Below are positions 13,603 through 27,700 of a DNA stretch of 64,000 nt, in pieces. Source of the DNA: Styela clava (lineage: Eukaryota; Chordata; Ascidiacea; Stolidobranchia; Styelidae); NCBI RefSeq assembly GCF_964204865.1, contig NC_135258.1, positions 18,330,916 to 18,394,915 on the forward strand. Reading direction: 5' to 3'. A program made the position numbers and the translations under genes. The notes under the pieces are model-generated. The model worked only from the letters and a program-made list of their open reading frames with translations, was not told the DNA's origin and made no database searches. How positions within the stretch are numbered: the first letter of the stretch is position 1; the number at the start of each line of letters is the position of its first letter.

Positions 13603-15071
13603 AATTGCATAAAAAAATTATTCTGACGTCATACATTTTTTCTGAAAGCGCAGTTAATTTGTAGATATACAGCAAAATTAATTGTTAAATTTGCATGTCA
13701 CAAAAACACTTTATATATATTTTTATTGTACTAAATTAAATCGTATTCTCTGGAATATTTTAGCAGATCTTGATATTTTTCTAATTGCGATGACGGATTC
13801 GCAAGATCGCAAAGATACGCATCGAAACTAAATATCATCTGGCAGTCTTTCTCGCATTTTTATGCGAGATTGTCGTGGTATTGTAGTTGAAGTATCATTG
13901 CTTTTATTTTGTCGTACCTCGTCGCAATCGTGAATTACGTTGAACACAATTAAATCAATAAATCAATGTAGAAAGACATATTAAATTCTCGTAGTTGTCA
14001 TGGATTGAATATTTTACTTTACAGAAAAATATTTATACGCTGAAAAAGTGGCTCTTTTTTATGTCTGAAAAGAAAGACAAGTACCTTAAATGTGTGATGA
14101 ACAGTGCAAGTTTGAGATAAGAATTAAGTAGCGCGTAATTGAAGTGACTCATTCAGAAGCCGTAGCAGCGGAAGTTCTGATTCGAAACCCACTTCCTTTT
14201 AAAAATCCTGCCAGCGCCCCTGCTTACTACTAAAACCACGCTGACCTTAGATCTGAATTCTATGATTTGAAGAAAACTTAAATAAATAATGAAAATAATC
14301 ACTCCAGGTACAATTACATATTCAAATATACAAATTGATAGAAACATGAAAAATAAAAATTGCGGTGATTTATGAATGCGTACACAGAGCCGAGCTTTTT
14401 GGCAGCAGCGGTGGAATTAGGTGTGTGCGGTAATTTATGACATCGCATGTAATGTCAATTTTCATTCTTTTTTTATTGCTTTACAATAAAGTGAGTTATG
14501 TCTCTATACCCAGGGATCATTAGGCTTTTGCCGCGTTATGCGAGGCAGTAAACCCAGGTCATATGTTTACCCGGCAACTAGCGCTTTTTATTACCCATGT
14601 CGCGGTAAGCAATAACAAACACAGCGGATTCATTTATCTGTTTGTGAAAGAAGTTTATGAATAGCTGAGAGTCGCATTTTTTTGAAAGGGATAATATGAG
14701 CTTACACAAATATGAATTGCAAGCTGATTAGTGATGTTCTTTATTGCGTGGAATCCGTTGAAAAGATTCGACTATGTCTAGGATAGGCGTTGCATTGTGG
14801 AATATATTTTAATTAAGGGAACATTGTGAAATACAGTATATATATATGTAAAATGAAGCAAAAATATTTATATGCAAATATACATTTATTGTATATACCA
14901 ATTTTTTGAATTAGTTTCAGGTATTAGATTTTGCATTTTCATAATTGCAAGCTAAAAATTACTAACAAAATTTACTAACGAACTCAAAACCGATATATAC
15001 AATTCAAAAAAATATGGAAGATTTTCCCCGTTGTTTTAATATTTTATTTGTATTTATCAGTGATACCCACA
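13603..15071. other. Spacer between the carboxypeptidase genes
   Basis: AT-rich with no coding region recognised. A TATTTATCAG acceptor-like tract ends about a dozen bases before the start codon of gene 2, which may mark a trans-splice or 5' untranslated exon junction. Confidence 0.4.
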
Positions 15072-18000
15072 ATGGGTAGGTTAGGAATTTTATTGTTATT
15101 TGTTGGAGTGTTTATCAGCTTTTCGGCATCAGCAAAAGTACAATACACAGGGTAGGTATGTGGCATGTGGTGATGGAATTCTGAAACCAATATATTGATT
15201 ACACATCTGCCAACGTAATAATGCCTCGCAATCCAGAATTTTAACTGCTTTGTATTACCATTTTTATAAGAGTAAAAGTGCTCAACAATTGAGAAATTTT
15301 TTTTTTACTAAATTAATGATCTGTACGTTCAAAAATCCATGCATACTTACTTGTTATAAATGGGGTATTTTTATTGAACATATAATAAACAATATTATAT
15401 TTCAAGCCAGTCCTGATGTCATCGTGTATAGAAAGAATACTGATGTTATTGACCACCCGAGCAAATTTGATTCCAATTTTTGGCTATTGTTACAACCAAT
15501 TAGTCAACAGCATACATTTGCCAATTCTATATTTCAGACATGAACTTTGGAGAGTGACGCCTTCATCATCTGAAGCTCTCACTAAGATAAGACAAATTGG
15601 AGAATTGTTCAAGGTATATTCATAGTTAGGCATGCATTTCTCATAATTTTCAGAATAAATTTAAAACATTTGATAACAATTGCAAAAATTTCATATGTGA
15701 ACAATTTTCAGCTTGACATTTGGCAACATCCTAAAGCTGTCAATCTTCCAGTCGATTTTCGAGTCGAACCGAAACAAGCCCAAAACCTGAAAAAGGCACT
15801 TGAACTTGACGGCTTCGAAATTACTGTCCTTGTACCAGACATCCAGTCACTTATAGTTGGGGAAAAAGTGAGCACTAAACGCGAAGTCAGGGCTTCAGCG
15901 GGGAGTGTGGCGAATTTTGTTTACTCTGAGTATCATCCTGCCGAAGAGGTGAGTTTTGATGATATATATATATATTCATTTTTCTGTTTTGTCTGAGGTA
16001 AATGGATAACAGCATATATCCGATGAAATTCTTGGTAAGATCATGAGCGTGCAATCATCGTAAGAACTTCTCTTTATTTAGGGTTTTAACTTGTGTATTA
16101 AACTAGGTATACGAATGGATGGATTTGGTAATAAAAGAGCACAGCCCAACAGTCACGAAAGAACAATTTGGCATTACTTATGAAGGAAGGCCACTGTATG
16201 TGTTGAAGTTTCAAAAACCAGCTATTAATCCAAAACCAGTTATTTTTGTTGATGCTTTGATTCATTGCAGAGAATGGATTACGACTGCATCTCTCTTGTT
16301 CATATTCAAAGAGGTATGTTTTTGAGGTGATGATTTAGGGAAATCATCTCCGATCAATCAATGAATCAACGGATAATTTGTTATTTAATGGAGCAGAATA
16401 TGACTAAACGATTTAAGTCATATGTACTATTTATTGTATTGCATTTTCCAATACACACTATTAAGTTTTAGCAATTTTACCGGTTGTATTTTTTACTAAC
16501 GCCTAATGTAAATCTATTGAAATTCTTCCATGGGCAAACCGTTTTACAAATGATCAATGTGCATGTTCTCAAACAATACTGTTATACGCATGAAAGGAAC
16601 CCTATACGAGAACAGGGTTAGGTTACTATAGCAAACAGCTTATTAAAGAACAAATTCAATTAGTTTGTAAATTTTTCTGGCATCATTTATCTCACATATA
16701 TTTAGATGCTGCGAAATCCCGAATATGCACACATGCTTGATGACGCAGACTGGTATTTTTTGCCGATGATCAATGTTGATGGATATGTCAAAACATGGAC
16801 AGAAGTTAGTATTTTTTTTTTATTGCAATTCAAAAATAGATTTTAGATTATGCATTTTTTTAAACATGCGTAATGGACACAAAACTCAGTATATTTTCCC
16901 ATGTAATTCAATAATATACTAAGCTTTAGTAGTAAAATACTGGTACGAGAGCAATAAAGCAACTGGTGTTTGTGGTCAAAAGAGCACGAGAATAAATTTC
17001 TATTTAGTAAATTCAATTTCCAATGTGTCGTATATTCATACTTCATTTGGACGTAACTATGATCACAGTATGATTGTTCATTAGCTGCTAAAGAAAACCT
17101 TACCAAATACATATAAATCTCAGTATTATTATTATGATAAGATTAGCATTTTTGTGAGTCGCGTATCATGTGAGTATATACATTGTCTCGCGAATAGTGA
17201 ATGTTTTACACCATAAGTTGTATGCTGCGATTAGTGTCATGGTAAAAATATAAAAGTTCCAATCCTTTTATAGCCAACTTTCAACATTCCAGAATAAATA
17301 GTGTCTCGAAACAAGAATATAACCACAACGATTACCTAGTCAACTTCCTTCTGGCCACTTGCCAAATGAAATTCTGTAGTAGGCTATACTGTATGTGCTG
17401 CTTTAGCAAAACTCTATTTATACAGGACAGACTATGGAGAAAAACTAGAAGTCAAGGAGCAAGCAGTTTGTGTGAAGGTGTAGATGGAAATCGAAATTGG
17501 GATGCGTTCTGGTCATGTAAGTAACATTTTATTCTGGAATTTCACTCGATAATTTGTCATAATAAAACTCAGTACATATACAAAAAAGTATCTCGATTCC
17601 CTTTTCTTTTAAATTGAAATATTTTCAATTAGTTTGATTACTTTTTTTTCACGCAGTGCCAGGAGCATCCAAACATCCTTGTTCTGTGGTATATCACGGG
17701 CCGACCGCTATATCGGAATCAGAAGTACGTCATCTTGCAAATTACGTCACTAACTTAGGCAAAGGGAGTATCGATGCTTACATCACTACCCATTCATACT
17801 CTCAGTTAATTCTATATCCATACCATCATACTGCGGAACCTTCTAAAGACGATGAAATTTTGGTAAGTCGTATATGTGCTTATTGTGATTGGATAGGTGA
17901 GTTTGTTATTTGGATTCCGACATTGACTAGAAATAGCGGAAACAGCACACATCTATTATTTTTACAGAATTAAAATTTATATTTAGAAAGCAACAGGAAA

Positions 18001-18364
18001 ACTAATGCACGATGCCATAAAATCGGTTCATGGGAAGACTTACGTATATGGCCCAGGATCTACAACAATTTGTAAGTGATGATCTTAGCAGTACAGTTCT
18101 AAAACAAAGCAACATGCGATGTTAAATATTTTTATGTCACGTATAATTCTTATTTTAGATCCAAGCTCCGGAACTACAACTGATTGGACCTACGAAGTTG
18201 CCGGAATAGTTCAATCATATACATATGAACTTCGTGACGATGGTTCGAAATATGGTTTCCTCCTTCCGCCTGATCAAATCATACCAAATGGAGAGGAATA
18301 CATTGCTGGATTACAGGCTCTCTCCAACTATCTGAAAGACAAGATGAGTGGTACCTTACTGTAA
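15072..18364 (+). CDS. Pro-carboxypeptidase A-type (M14), gene 2
   Basis: Tandem paralogue of gene 1 with the same nine-exon plan and intron phases: 15072-15151, 15538-15613, 15712-15948, 16107-16313, 16706-16804, 17426-17516, 17657-17862, 17987-18071, 18159-18364. These join to 428 residues. The start gives a clear signal peptide (residues 1-21, ending FSASA). The pro-segment carries an ELWRV motif. Catalytic residues are complete: H184 and E187 (HCRE), H309 (TTHS), Y361 and E384 (YELRD), with GVDGNRNWD between. Thr again sits at the specificity position equivalent to 255. Cysteines in exons 6 and 7 (SSLCEG, KHPCS) match the conserved disulfide of the family. Divergence from gene 1 is spread along the protein, so this is not a very recent copy. 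Confidence 0.9.
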
Positions 18365-20297
18365 GGCAGAGCAAACATGTATATATAAAACATTTGTGAT
18401 TTCTTGCTGTTTTAGTTTGTATAACTCACGTTCAGAATATTTCTTTTTGGAGACATTCATTTACTTTTCTCAACTTTTGAAACAATCGAAACATTTTACT
18501 CAAAAACATTAGAAGGTATTGTAGCAAGCTATTGATAATTTTATGTGATGATAGAAGTTTGAAAGTCTTGTAAACAGTTATTGAAGTTTACAATGTTTTA
18601 AAAATTGACGTCATTTTTGAATATAATATACGACAACAATTGTAATGAATATAGTTAAGTGTTTTATTAAAAATGTAGAAAGTTTAGTCTAACTCTGCAA
18701 AGTTCAAATAGAAGACATAGTAACTGTGAATTCCTATTGGAATATTTATTCAACTCGAAAAATTTATGAATGATATCGTTAGCCCAATAGCATTATTGGA
18801 CAGAGTTGAGTGTAACTTTTTTTCCTCGTTTCATAGCTATTACCGATAAAAAATATCCACAAGCTTCATCGAACAGAAGCTAAACAACAGAAACATGTTT
18901 TGCTTGTTGTCTCGTGTACTACTCAAAAAAGCCAAAATGAAATTTATACTACAACTTCCGTTTTTTGAATTGTTCTTTTTTGTGAAAAATAAAGCCCTGA
19001 GTATTCTTTATAGTGATATGATAATAGAAAATTGTCATCACAAACATATTTCATAGATTTCAAAAATGATCACATTATCATCGATTTGGACAAACGATCT
19101 ATTATGAAAATTTGAAGTTTACGGGTTCATTTGATTTTTGCCAGACGCGTGGTCATGGTAAATACTTCACAGAAGTAGAAAAAGAATTCAGAAAACCATG
19201 GGATATCGTAGATAAATAGGATCAATCAACGTATTGGTGGGTCGTTGGTTAGCTGTTGTAGGTTCACGATAGTTCATAAATTCACTGAATCTTTCTAATT
19301 ACATTCATGGTAGGCATGTAACCGCACTCAGTACACTCAACCGTACACTTTTTTTATTTACTTACGAATTACAAAAATCATGTAGTCAAATATTTAAACT
19401 ATATCGTTTTTAGTGAGTAAACATTACATAAAATGTTGGCAGAAAGTAATCACATTTATCATTTACTCTATCACAACGTTCTTCAATCATTGCCACGTGC
19501 CAGGAATTGACACTCGGATTGGAGTAGCAAGTGGTAAGCTTTAACAAAGTGTTCGCCACTAGTTGTATTATACCCAATTCGGGTCATACCTGATTTTCTC
19601 AAAACAGTGGTATTTGTTAGCCCTTTTTTCTTTGTCAAATTTTTACACAGAATGTTTTCATGAACTCTATTATTCATTAGGAAACGTGGAGTTATTAGAC
19701 CTGTACAGACACTTACATCCACGGTTTTCAGGGATCGTGATTTAACTCCAGCATTCAGATTTATTACCCATATTTATATAAATATATTGTCCGAAATCAA
19801 AATTTTGGCCTGTTTCCCATCAAATGATAAGACTCAAGCCCAGATATCTTTGAGAGAATACACCTTAGTCAAAATAATAAACAAATGTACAAATATATGG
19901 AAACTTCTGCACAGTTAAAGCGAACCTAAACCGTTCGACTTATAAAATCTATCATCGGAAAATTCACTGAGTGGTGGAATTGTTTGATATCATCAAAATT
20001 GTAGAGAAATTATAGAGGATGTAAGTGATCGCTTTCTAAAACATATTTTAATAGAATAAGACAAATAGTTGAAGAGAAAAGCAATTTTTGTCCAAATACA
20101 TTGAAAACAACAATATATATATAGACTGATAGATATATAATATATATATATATATATCGACAGAGTAAAGTATTTTTTTTCACTGCTCATTTCCATTGTA
20201 TATATATGAACTATAGCGAGAGTGTTAGCAGATATATTAACGATTGTCTTAATTCATTGATTTATCAATATTCATAAACGAGTTCCCGGAAGATCCG
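18365..20297. other. Intergenic, no gene recognised
   Basis: I looked here on the minus strand for the missing C-terminal exons of the ornithine carbamoyltransferase fragment (HCLPR-type and DLYHP-type motifs) and found none. A 79-codon minus frame at 19483-19722 has no family resemblance. Confidence 0.45.
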
Positions 20298-20511
20298 AAA
20301 GCTTGCTTCTAATTAATTACCGACCCTCCATTAGCGTTGCTCTGAACGTCTTCATATGGTATGACGCAAGAATGTCCTCCTAACAAATTCATTCCAATTT
20401 CTGTTGATATTTTAGTGCGTGTGCTGGTTTTCTCAAAGATCATTCCAAGTGATTTTCCTTCCAGCTTGCGGAATCTATTCGAATGCAGTAGGATAAAACA
20501 AACAATTGATC
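20298..20511 (-). repeat. 214-bp duplicated segment, copy 1 (OTC exon 3)
   Basis: Closely similar to 22417-22631 in the same orientation. The duplicated block covers the whole OTC-like exon 3, its acceptor side including the GAATAG junction, and the GTAATT donor. This copy has an open frame. Confidence 0.8.
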
Positions 20512-21251
20512 TTAACCTAAAATGATCATTAACATCAACTTATCGGCGCAATGATCATTAGAAGGATATTTAAATTTGATGGTACGTCTCCATCATTACA
20601 CCATAGCTTACAAACTGATTTAAAACAATTTCCTCAACTATTTTGAAGCGTAACTTATGAATTAACAGATGTATTACAGATGTACAAATTGTATTATTAA
20701 TGGCGATTTATTGCACTTTGAATAAATTTAGCGTATACCAAATTGAATAGACTTATAAAAACCATGCATAAATTGTGGCCCCGCTATTTATAACATTTAT
20801 AAAGGCGATGTCGATGCTTAAGTGTACTTATGAAAGTTTTCCTGGATCACGTAACAGCTGGTCGGTTATTGCTTCCTTCATCATCTAGATTCTAGAACTA
20901 TATGCTACAATGAAATCGACCTAGAGTATGATCGAGAGGGATTCAAAAAAGCTTCATTCAAAGAGTTCATCATATATATATGACTGAGCTGTCTTATCAT
21001 CTTTTCGATTCCCAGGATAAACACAGAAACCCCACCCTATTCCTACCCTTCTCAATCTTCCACGACAAAGGAAGACATTGGGAAAGATTTGTAATACCTT
21101 TCGTTCAGTTGCTTCATCCTTAACTTTAGGTCAGCAGCACTGCTCAATAAATAAAGAAGATCTTCTCTAGTATAGTCTGCTAGTGAAAGCAAACTTCTTC
21201 CTTTCATCGTCCTGCTGTCGACATATCTGAGCATGATTTGTAGATGCAACA
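20321..21251 (-). pseudogene. Ornithine carbamoyltransferase-like exons 2 and 3 (partial gene)
   Basis: Ornithine carbamoyltransferase makes citrulline from ornithine and carbamoyl phosphate in mitochondria. Minus-strand exon 2 (21251-21098) encodes KGRSLLSLADYTREDL followed by an SAADLKLRMKQ helix, the N-terminal carbamoyl-phosphate domain. Exon 3 (20474-20321) encodes [18 protein letters not shown] and then [12 protein letters not shown], which includes the STRT carbamoyl-phosphate loop. The exons join in phase across GAAAG|GT and AG|ATTCC. Exon 1 with the targeting peptide was not found, nor any later exon with the ornithine-binding domain, so the gene is incomplete here. Either it is a pseudogene or the rest lies beyond very long introns; the flanking genes make the first more likely. 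Confidence 0.65.
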
Positions 21252-22416
21252 CTGTGGGCATGAAAAGGTAAACAATAAACTAACTCTGTTTTTTATTTGT
21301 AAAAAAAAGTAGTTTGGGTTGAATTAAATATGTATTTCCTACCTTTTTGGTGATGTAGATTGTTTTCGAATATGAGTAACACATCTGAGTGTATTACATC
21401 GAGGCAGTGTTCGATGAATCCACATTCTATGTAGTATGTTTTTACCAAGTTTCTCATATATATGAATATTATTTCTGTACTTTATCCAATTGCGTAAGGA
21501 ATGAGAAAGTTATATTTGTATATATATATATATAAATTCTAATATAGACAGTATTTCTACATTTTATAAGCCGATAATAAAGGACGTAACCATTCAACGG
21601 TAGGTGCATCGTGTGCACTCCCTTTTCTCACACCTTTCTCTTCAAACTAGTCGTTTACTTCTTCCGATAACACTCACATATTTTGCTATCTCATATCCGG
21701 GCCTACGTTGCCAAAGCTACAAGATTGTTTAGCGTATTTTAAGTATGGTGAAGAAATAATGAACCACTGGGCAGTTCACCGCATTGACGTAAATTACTTA
21801 AAATGTAGGTATCAATTACAAATGAATTAAAAGTTAGTCATTCGTGGTAAATGCCTAAAATTGTAGCTTTCAACAGAAATGGCAATTCATATTCAAACAA
21901 TGTTTACTCATTCTAATATTGAGCTTATATAAATTTCGTTACAAATTTAAATGACAATTTCTGCCATATCTTTCCGGTTTCGGCATTAATGGATAACTAT
22001 ACCATACTCCAAGTTTGAAGCAAAATCGATAGCAAACCTGAGGGAAAACAGGTGCGACAACCAAACTAATTGCGACTTCCTGGCATACTGCTTTTAGGAA
22101 GCAATGTTTTTAAAAACATGTGCGGAGGCACTTTCTCAGTTATGAAGAGTTTTGAATCTTACACTAAATGTAGGTATAGAGAAAAACTTTGGCACGTTTT
22201 AGTGAGTTTTTTTTTTGTAATTTTTGCATGTTTTAGCTTGATAAATGAGTCAAATGACAAATATTGATCACTGTGCTTGCACACTAGAAGTGTTTGTTCT
22301 GTATTGCGCTGTTTATCTATTCTTGGCACTATTGTGGTCCCCGAAGAATGCAAAAATAATTTTGTGGCCCCGGAAGCGGACAACTTTGGACCACCCTGCT
22401 CTAGAAAATCTAATTA

Positions 22417-22631
22417 AAAGCTTGCTTCTAATTAATTACCGACCCTGCTTTATTGCTGCCCTGAACGTCTTCATAACGTTATAACGCAAGAATGTCCTCC
22501 TAACAAGTGCGTTCCAATTTCTGTTGATACTTTAGTGCGTGTGCTGCTTTTCTCAAAGATCATTCCAAGTGATTTTCCTTCCAGCTTGCAGAATCTATTC
22601 GAATGCAGTAGAATAAAACTAACAATTGATC
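22417..22631 (-). repeat. 215-bp duplicated segment, copy 2
   Basis: Second copy of the 20298-20511 block, same strand, about 2.1 kb away and upstream of exon 2 in the gene's orientation. One base longer than copy 1. Confidence 0.8.
22440..22594 (-). pseudogene. Duplicated, frameshifted OTC exon 3
   Basis: Encodes [18 protein letters not shown] and an STEIG segment as in the intact copy. It carries one extra base in the GGHSCVI region near 22478, after which the frame runs into TGA and TAA stops. It lies on the wrong side of exon 2 for a normal exon order. A CCACCCTG string ending at 22399, resembling a hAT terminus, sits just outside the duplicated block. Confidence 0.7.
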
Positions 22632-24724
22632 ATTTAAAAATCTACACATAAGAAAGAATAAAATAACAGTCTTCCTAGCACCGTTGCAATAATTTAGTAC
22701 AAAAAACCTTGGTGAAGACATAAAACATAAATTTTGCAATAAAAGGCAGACCTTTCTCACGCTTCAGTGATATATATATATATATATACCATAAAAGTAG
22801 TGAGAGACGTAATTCACAGCGGACACTATGCCTTCAGAGAACTGCGACGTATTATTCATATATACACATGTTTCACGCACTGTCCAGTTCGTCATTTTAA
22901 GAGCTGGAAATATCTTGTGATAATATACTTATCGTGGCGTAGGCTACTTTGTGTGCTTTTGGAGGTTTTTTATCAGGTGGGCAACTGGTTAACTATTGAC
23001 CAGACTTCACAAATATATATAATTCACAAATATAATTGATGACGCCCTGTTATGTAGTATATATATATATATATATATATATAAAGAAACGGGACTGACG
23101 TCACAGATTGCGCAACACGATTAACCATCGGTAATCAACACTTTTGCAGTGTGGCGTAATATGTGTTCTTTGTTTAACAGCTGTTTTGACAGAATAACGC
23201 AATTATTTTTGCTTTTCAGGATCCATAAGTGAATGTGATAAATTTCTTGTTGAAAAAAAAATGCCGTGCGAGATCTGATTGAGTTTTTTGGCGATAGGGG
23301 GTTCAATTAAAGAATGACGACTGAGCAAAGAATTAACATTAAATTTTGTGTCGGTTACCCGGTTGAAACGCCAAAATTTCGTCATTGGTTTTTGCACAAA
23401 TATATATTAGTCATTTCCTAAAAAGTGCGCACACACCATGATTTCTGCGCACACATACTACAAAAATTAGAGGGAACATTGGTTAAATGGAAAACTATGG
23501 ATTCATCGGTGGTTGATTAGATTTCCAATTTGTTTCTGTTCTCCATAAATAAATGAATATTTCTCTTGCAGTCATGGCGCATATATATACCAGATCTCAG
23601 ATTGTAGGTCCCTCCATCTTGCACTGGACATGAGGATTGAACTGTTAAATACAATTTCGAAGCGTGTCTGCAACTTTCGAGATGTAGGAGTCAGCAGATA
23701 CCTATCACGTCACAAAAATGTATCAGTAGAATTTGGTTGTGTTCCAAATGCTTCGGTTTAGTCGAATTGATATATATCCGTAAGGATTCCAAAGAGTAGG
23801 CTATATATATGTTTTATAAAAAAAAAAAAAAAAATAGATTGTATGAACAATTTTTATAGTGAGGAATAATAAATACTCAATATATATTATATATGGAAGG
23901 CGATTATTGGTCCAGAGCGCAAAAACTTGTTATTGGACACGAAATGAACCTATGGATCGATTTGTCATTTTGTATTTTTCCTTCTTGTCGTTGTAAAAAA
24001 AATCGCTTTCTCTCTACCGGACCAACTGCTTCTAAAATTATTATTGGTTAAGGAATGCTATCAGTTTTATTTATTTATTTTCTTTAATCTGTATGAATAG
24101 CCTACGCCTACATATGAACATTTTGTTCAGCTATCAATCAGATAACGGTGCGATTTTTCTACAAGTAGCACAAAATGACACGCTTATATCGAACATTTTT
24201 CATACAGAAAAAAACATATTAATTACGATATCGAAAGTTCTGGGCCAAAGATCAATGCTGTTTTCATTTGACAAGTTATAGACTTTCTTTGAGGCCGCGA
24301 AATTGATCCGTTTTAAGTTCAGACACATTATGATTAAATAATGGCTCTGATAAGTTGATTCATTATTTGGGAAGATTTATACGCCATTCGACCACCCTAA
24401 AATATCCAACCCCATCACGTGGCGATTAATACAATCATGGCATGAATGTCGAGTGCGCACGTGAACAGAGCCTGAACCGTTCACGTGTCGTAATAATATG
24501 AAATTCATCGCCCAACACAACACCATGCACGATCGCACGAAAATCGAGTCAACGATCTTACATACACGCATCGCGCACGTGCACAGACAGACGCTGCTGC
24601 TTGAATGCCGCCGGTAACGCCTGACCTTCTATTTAATTTCCGAACAGTGTTACAAGTAAGCGTATCTATAGGTAAGGTAAAACGGTAAGTAGCTTAATGG
24701 TGCAGTAATAGTTTGACAGCCAAA
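22632..24724. other. Intergenic with AT microsatellites
   Basis: Contains (TA)n tracts near 22770 and 23060-23083 and an A-run near 23820. No coding region was recognised. Just upstream of GBE1 the text GTTTGACAG ends five bases before the start codon and resembles a 3' splice site. Confidence 0.4.
23930..24055 (-). repeat. Dispersed repeat family A copy (short)
   Basis: Shows TATTGGACACG, then a CTTGTCGTTG stretch, an AATCGCTTTCTCTC block and ATTGGTTAAGG, in the order seen in the 11.2-kb copy. It is shortened and diverged. Confidence 0.4.
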
Positions 24725-27700
24725 ATGAATATAATGATAGACAGAGAGGAAACAGAAAAATATCCAGTTCCACGTTTGCAAGATTTATTGGATTTGGATC
24801 CTTATCTTAATGATTTTAAAGGCGATATCAAGAGGAGGTTTGTAGTTCTTGTTCTGTAACAGTGTGTAACTAGCAACTAGAAAGAAGTGTTATATTTTGG
24901 ACCCCAATTTTAATATATTTATTACCATACTGCCACATATCTGCATATTGCTGTATTGTAGGATCGGGGAATGCTGAACTGTCTGAATGCTGGAATGTTA
25001 TCATTCCGTACTGACTTACAGACTTATGTTTAGCACTAAAACACTACTCCACTGCAGCACTAGATAATGAGTTACAACCTCAAAAAATATTAAGGCTTTA
25101 GTTTAAAATATAAAAGTATTTCGTAATCATCTTAGATTATGAATAATAATATCTGAATATTGTTGCCCTTATTCCAGATATGCAGTGTTTCAAAAAACGA
25201 AGGATGCATTAGAAAAAGCTGAAGGATTGAGGAACTTTATAACTGGACATCGAACATTTGGCATTCATCAAATGCCAGATGGAAGTATTGAATGTCAAGA
25301 ATGGGCTCCTGGTGCAAAAGCTGTTTATCTTCGTGGAGAATTCAGTAAGAAAGTAGTCTTTTTAGATTTAAAAGTTGTTAGTAAGTACTATGCCATTAAG
25401 TAGAGATGGCGGACCGGGACCACCCACACTACTATGGTACTCCATCCAGTATGCAGCTACTGGAAACAATTCTGTTACATCGCTTCTGACATAACAATAA
25501 AAAAGATCTGTGCATTTCTTGCAACTGATGTTGTCACAGCGAATCCCTTTTGAAGGTGCCTAAATCGAAGGTGTGAGTACCTTGAGGATATCCCAGAACT
25601 AAATGCTACATCGCAGTTTGGAAAACAAAATTTTGTATAAGCCTATTTGAAATAATATCTTAAAAAATCTGAAATGACAATGAAGAAAGATGGCTTTAAT
25701 GTGACTTTAATTTGGTTGAAAGTTATAAAATGTAATTCTCTCTGAGGGCATTCCCTCCCAAGAGCTTTTAAAACTATAAAAAAGGCCTGAGCCTGTAAAG
25801 CATTTTGGCAAATCATATACATAATAATATGTGTTTTTGTACATAATTTCTTAAAATCGAAAATCAGCAATCGCCTCTGTTTTGATATATCTGCTGTATG
25901 TGTGAAGCTCAAAATTGCATGATACCCACCCAGGATTATGAGATTTGCACAAAATATGGAGCAACAAGTTTCTTATTGATTGGCATTGAATAAATATCTA
26001 AGATGCACTGTATTTGACTCATCCATGAAAAAGGTTCGCCTGTCATCTTTGCAATAAAGCAATTGCTGCAATGATACAATGAATTGTTCATGCGATAATC
26101 AGGAGAATAATCTTGGTTTATGCTGGATATGTAATCTTCAAAGCATTATTTTTTCAGATGATTGGAATTTACAATCCCATCCTTTTGTAAAATCTGAACA
26201 TGGGAAATGGAAACTTCATATTCCTGCAAATGGTGATGGGCATTGTCCAATACGTCACCTCAGCGAAATCAAAGTAAAAATTTGAATACATGTATTGAGA
26301 TGTTAAAATATTCCTTTCCTAAATTAATCTGCATGTTTATTACTTATCGATTTTAATCGGTAAGTATGTTTATAGGTATCTGTCTGTCTTTTAGATGCAC
26401 GCGATATCTCACGAAAACGAGATTGAATCTGCTCCAGATTTTTCATGTGCATTCATCATATCTCGGACCATAAGCCTATTGATTTTGGGCGAATTATGTC
26501 GTATAATTAGCGAGTTATTAATTAATTAGTGATGGGACACTAGGTGTCACTATGGAGACTAAGATTGGAGCGTCACTAAAAGCGCTGTTTGGGGGGATCC
26601 CCTAACTCGGCCCTCGGTCTCTAACCGATATTCTCGTGTTCTTTTATTATTGCATTGTTTCAATTGGAATAGTCATAGTATGTTATCATTTTATGTTACA
26701 GCTTGTTATAGAAACACATCATGGGGAATTTCTAGATCGTATATCACCCTGGGCAACATATGTTGTAAAACCTCCAAAACATGAAGGTGTAACATACAAA
26801 TGGTTGTTTTGGAATCCATCAGTAGATCAAAAATACAAGGTCAGTAACCAGTGCTGAATGGTACATATCAATGTCACTTGTACTTTCAGCTTGTGACATA
26901 TTATCTTGTTAGAATAAGAATATTTCATATGTATGTATGTATGGGAGACATTAACAGTCTGTATATTTTTTTAGAATTTGTTCTTGTTCGCATCAATATT
27001 TCGAATAATTTCCAGGGAAATCATCTTATGTGTAATATTTTGAGGCAAACCCATTAATGAGTTATGTATGCTGATAAACATTTATTTTTTATGTGTAATT
27101 AGCTAGCAAAATAATATTACTTTTCCTGTATTGACTTTAGTGACCATATGCAATTCAAGAGTATGACCATTTTTACCAACTTGTTTGACCATTTTAGTTC
27201 AAACACCAAAGGCCACCCAAGCCAAAAGCGCCAAGAATTTATGAAGCTCATATAGGTATTGCATCACCTGAAGGGAAGGTATCCACCTACAAGTATTTCA
27301 CAAAAGAACTTCTTCCTCGAATCAAATATTTAGGTTACAATTGCATCCAACTTATGGCAGTCATGGAACATGCTTATTATGCAAGTTTTGGATATCAAGT
27401 TACAAGCTTCTTTGCTGTTTCTAGGTAGGTTTGGCGTAGTTTATTGTTAAAAATGCATTGTATCATTTTGACTCTGAAGAATTAAATTCTTCTTAATTGT
27501 TCAGTGTTTTATGAAGCAATCCGGAGCTTAGATTGTGTTGAACTTTGAACATTTTATTACGAACACCAACTTTTTATTATATTTTGAATGCTTTTATCAA
27601 TTATTCCGAGTATTCAGAAGGTGAGAAAATGTAAATATCAGTGATGTACACATTCTGTTTTATTGAATCGAAATTTTTTTTTTTCATCTTTTCTAGTCGT

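Noticed and set aside
19483..19722. Possible C-terminal OTC exon on the minus strand
   Set aside because: The translation has none of the ornithine-binding motifs.
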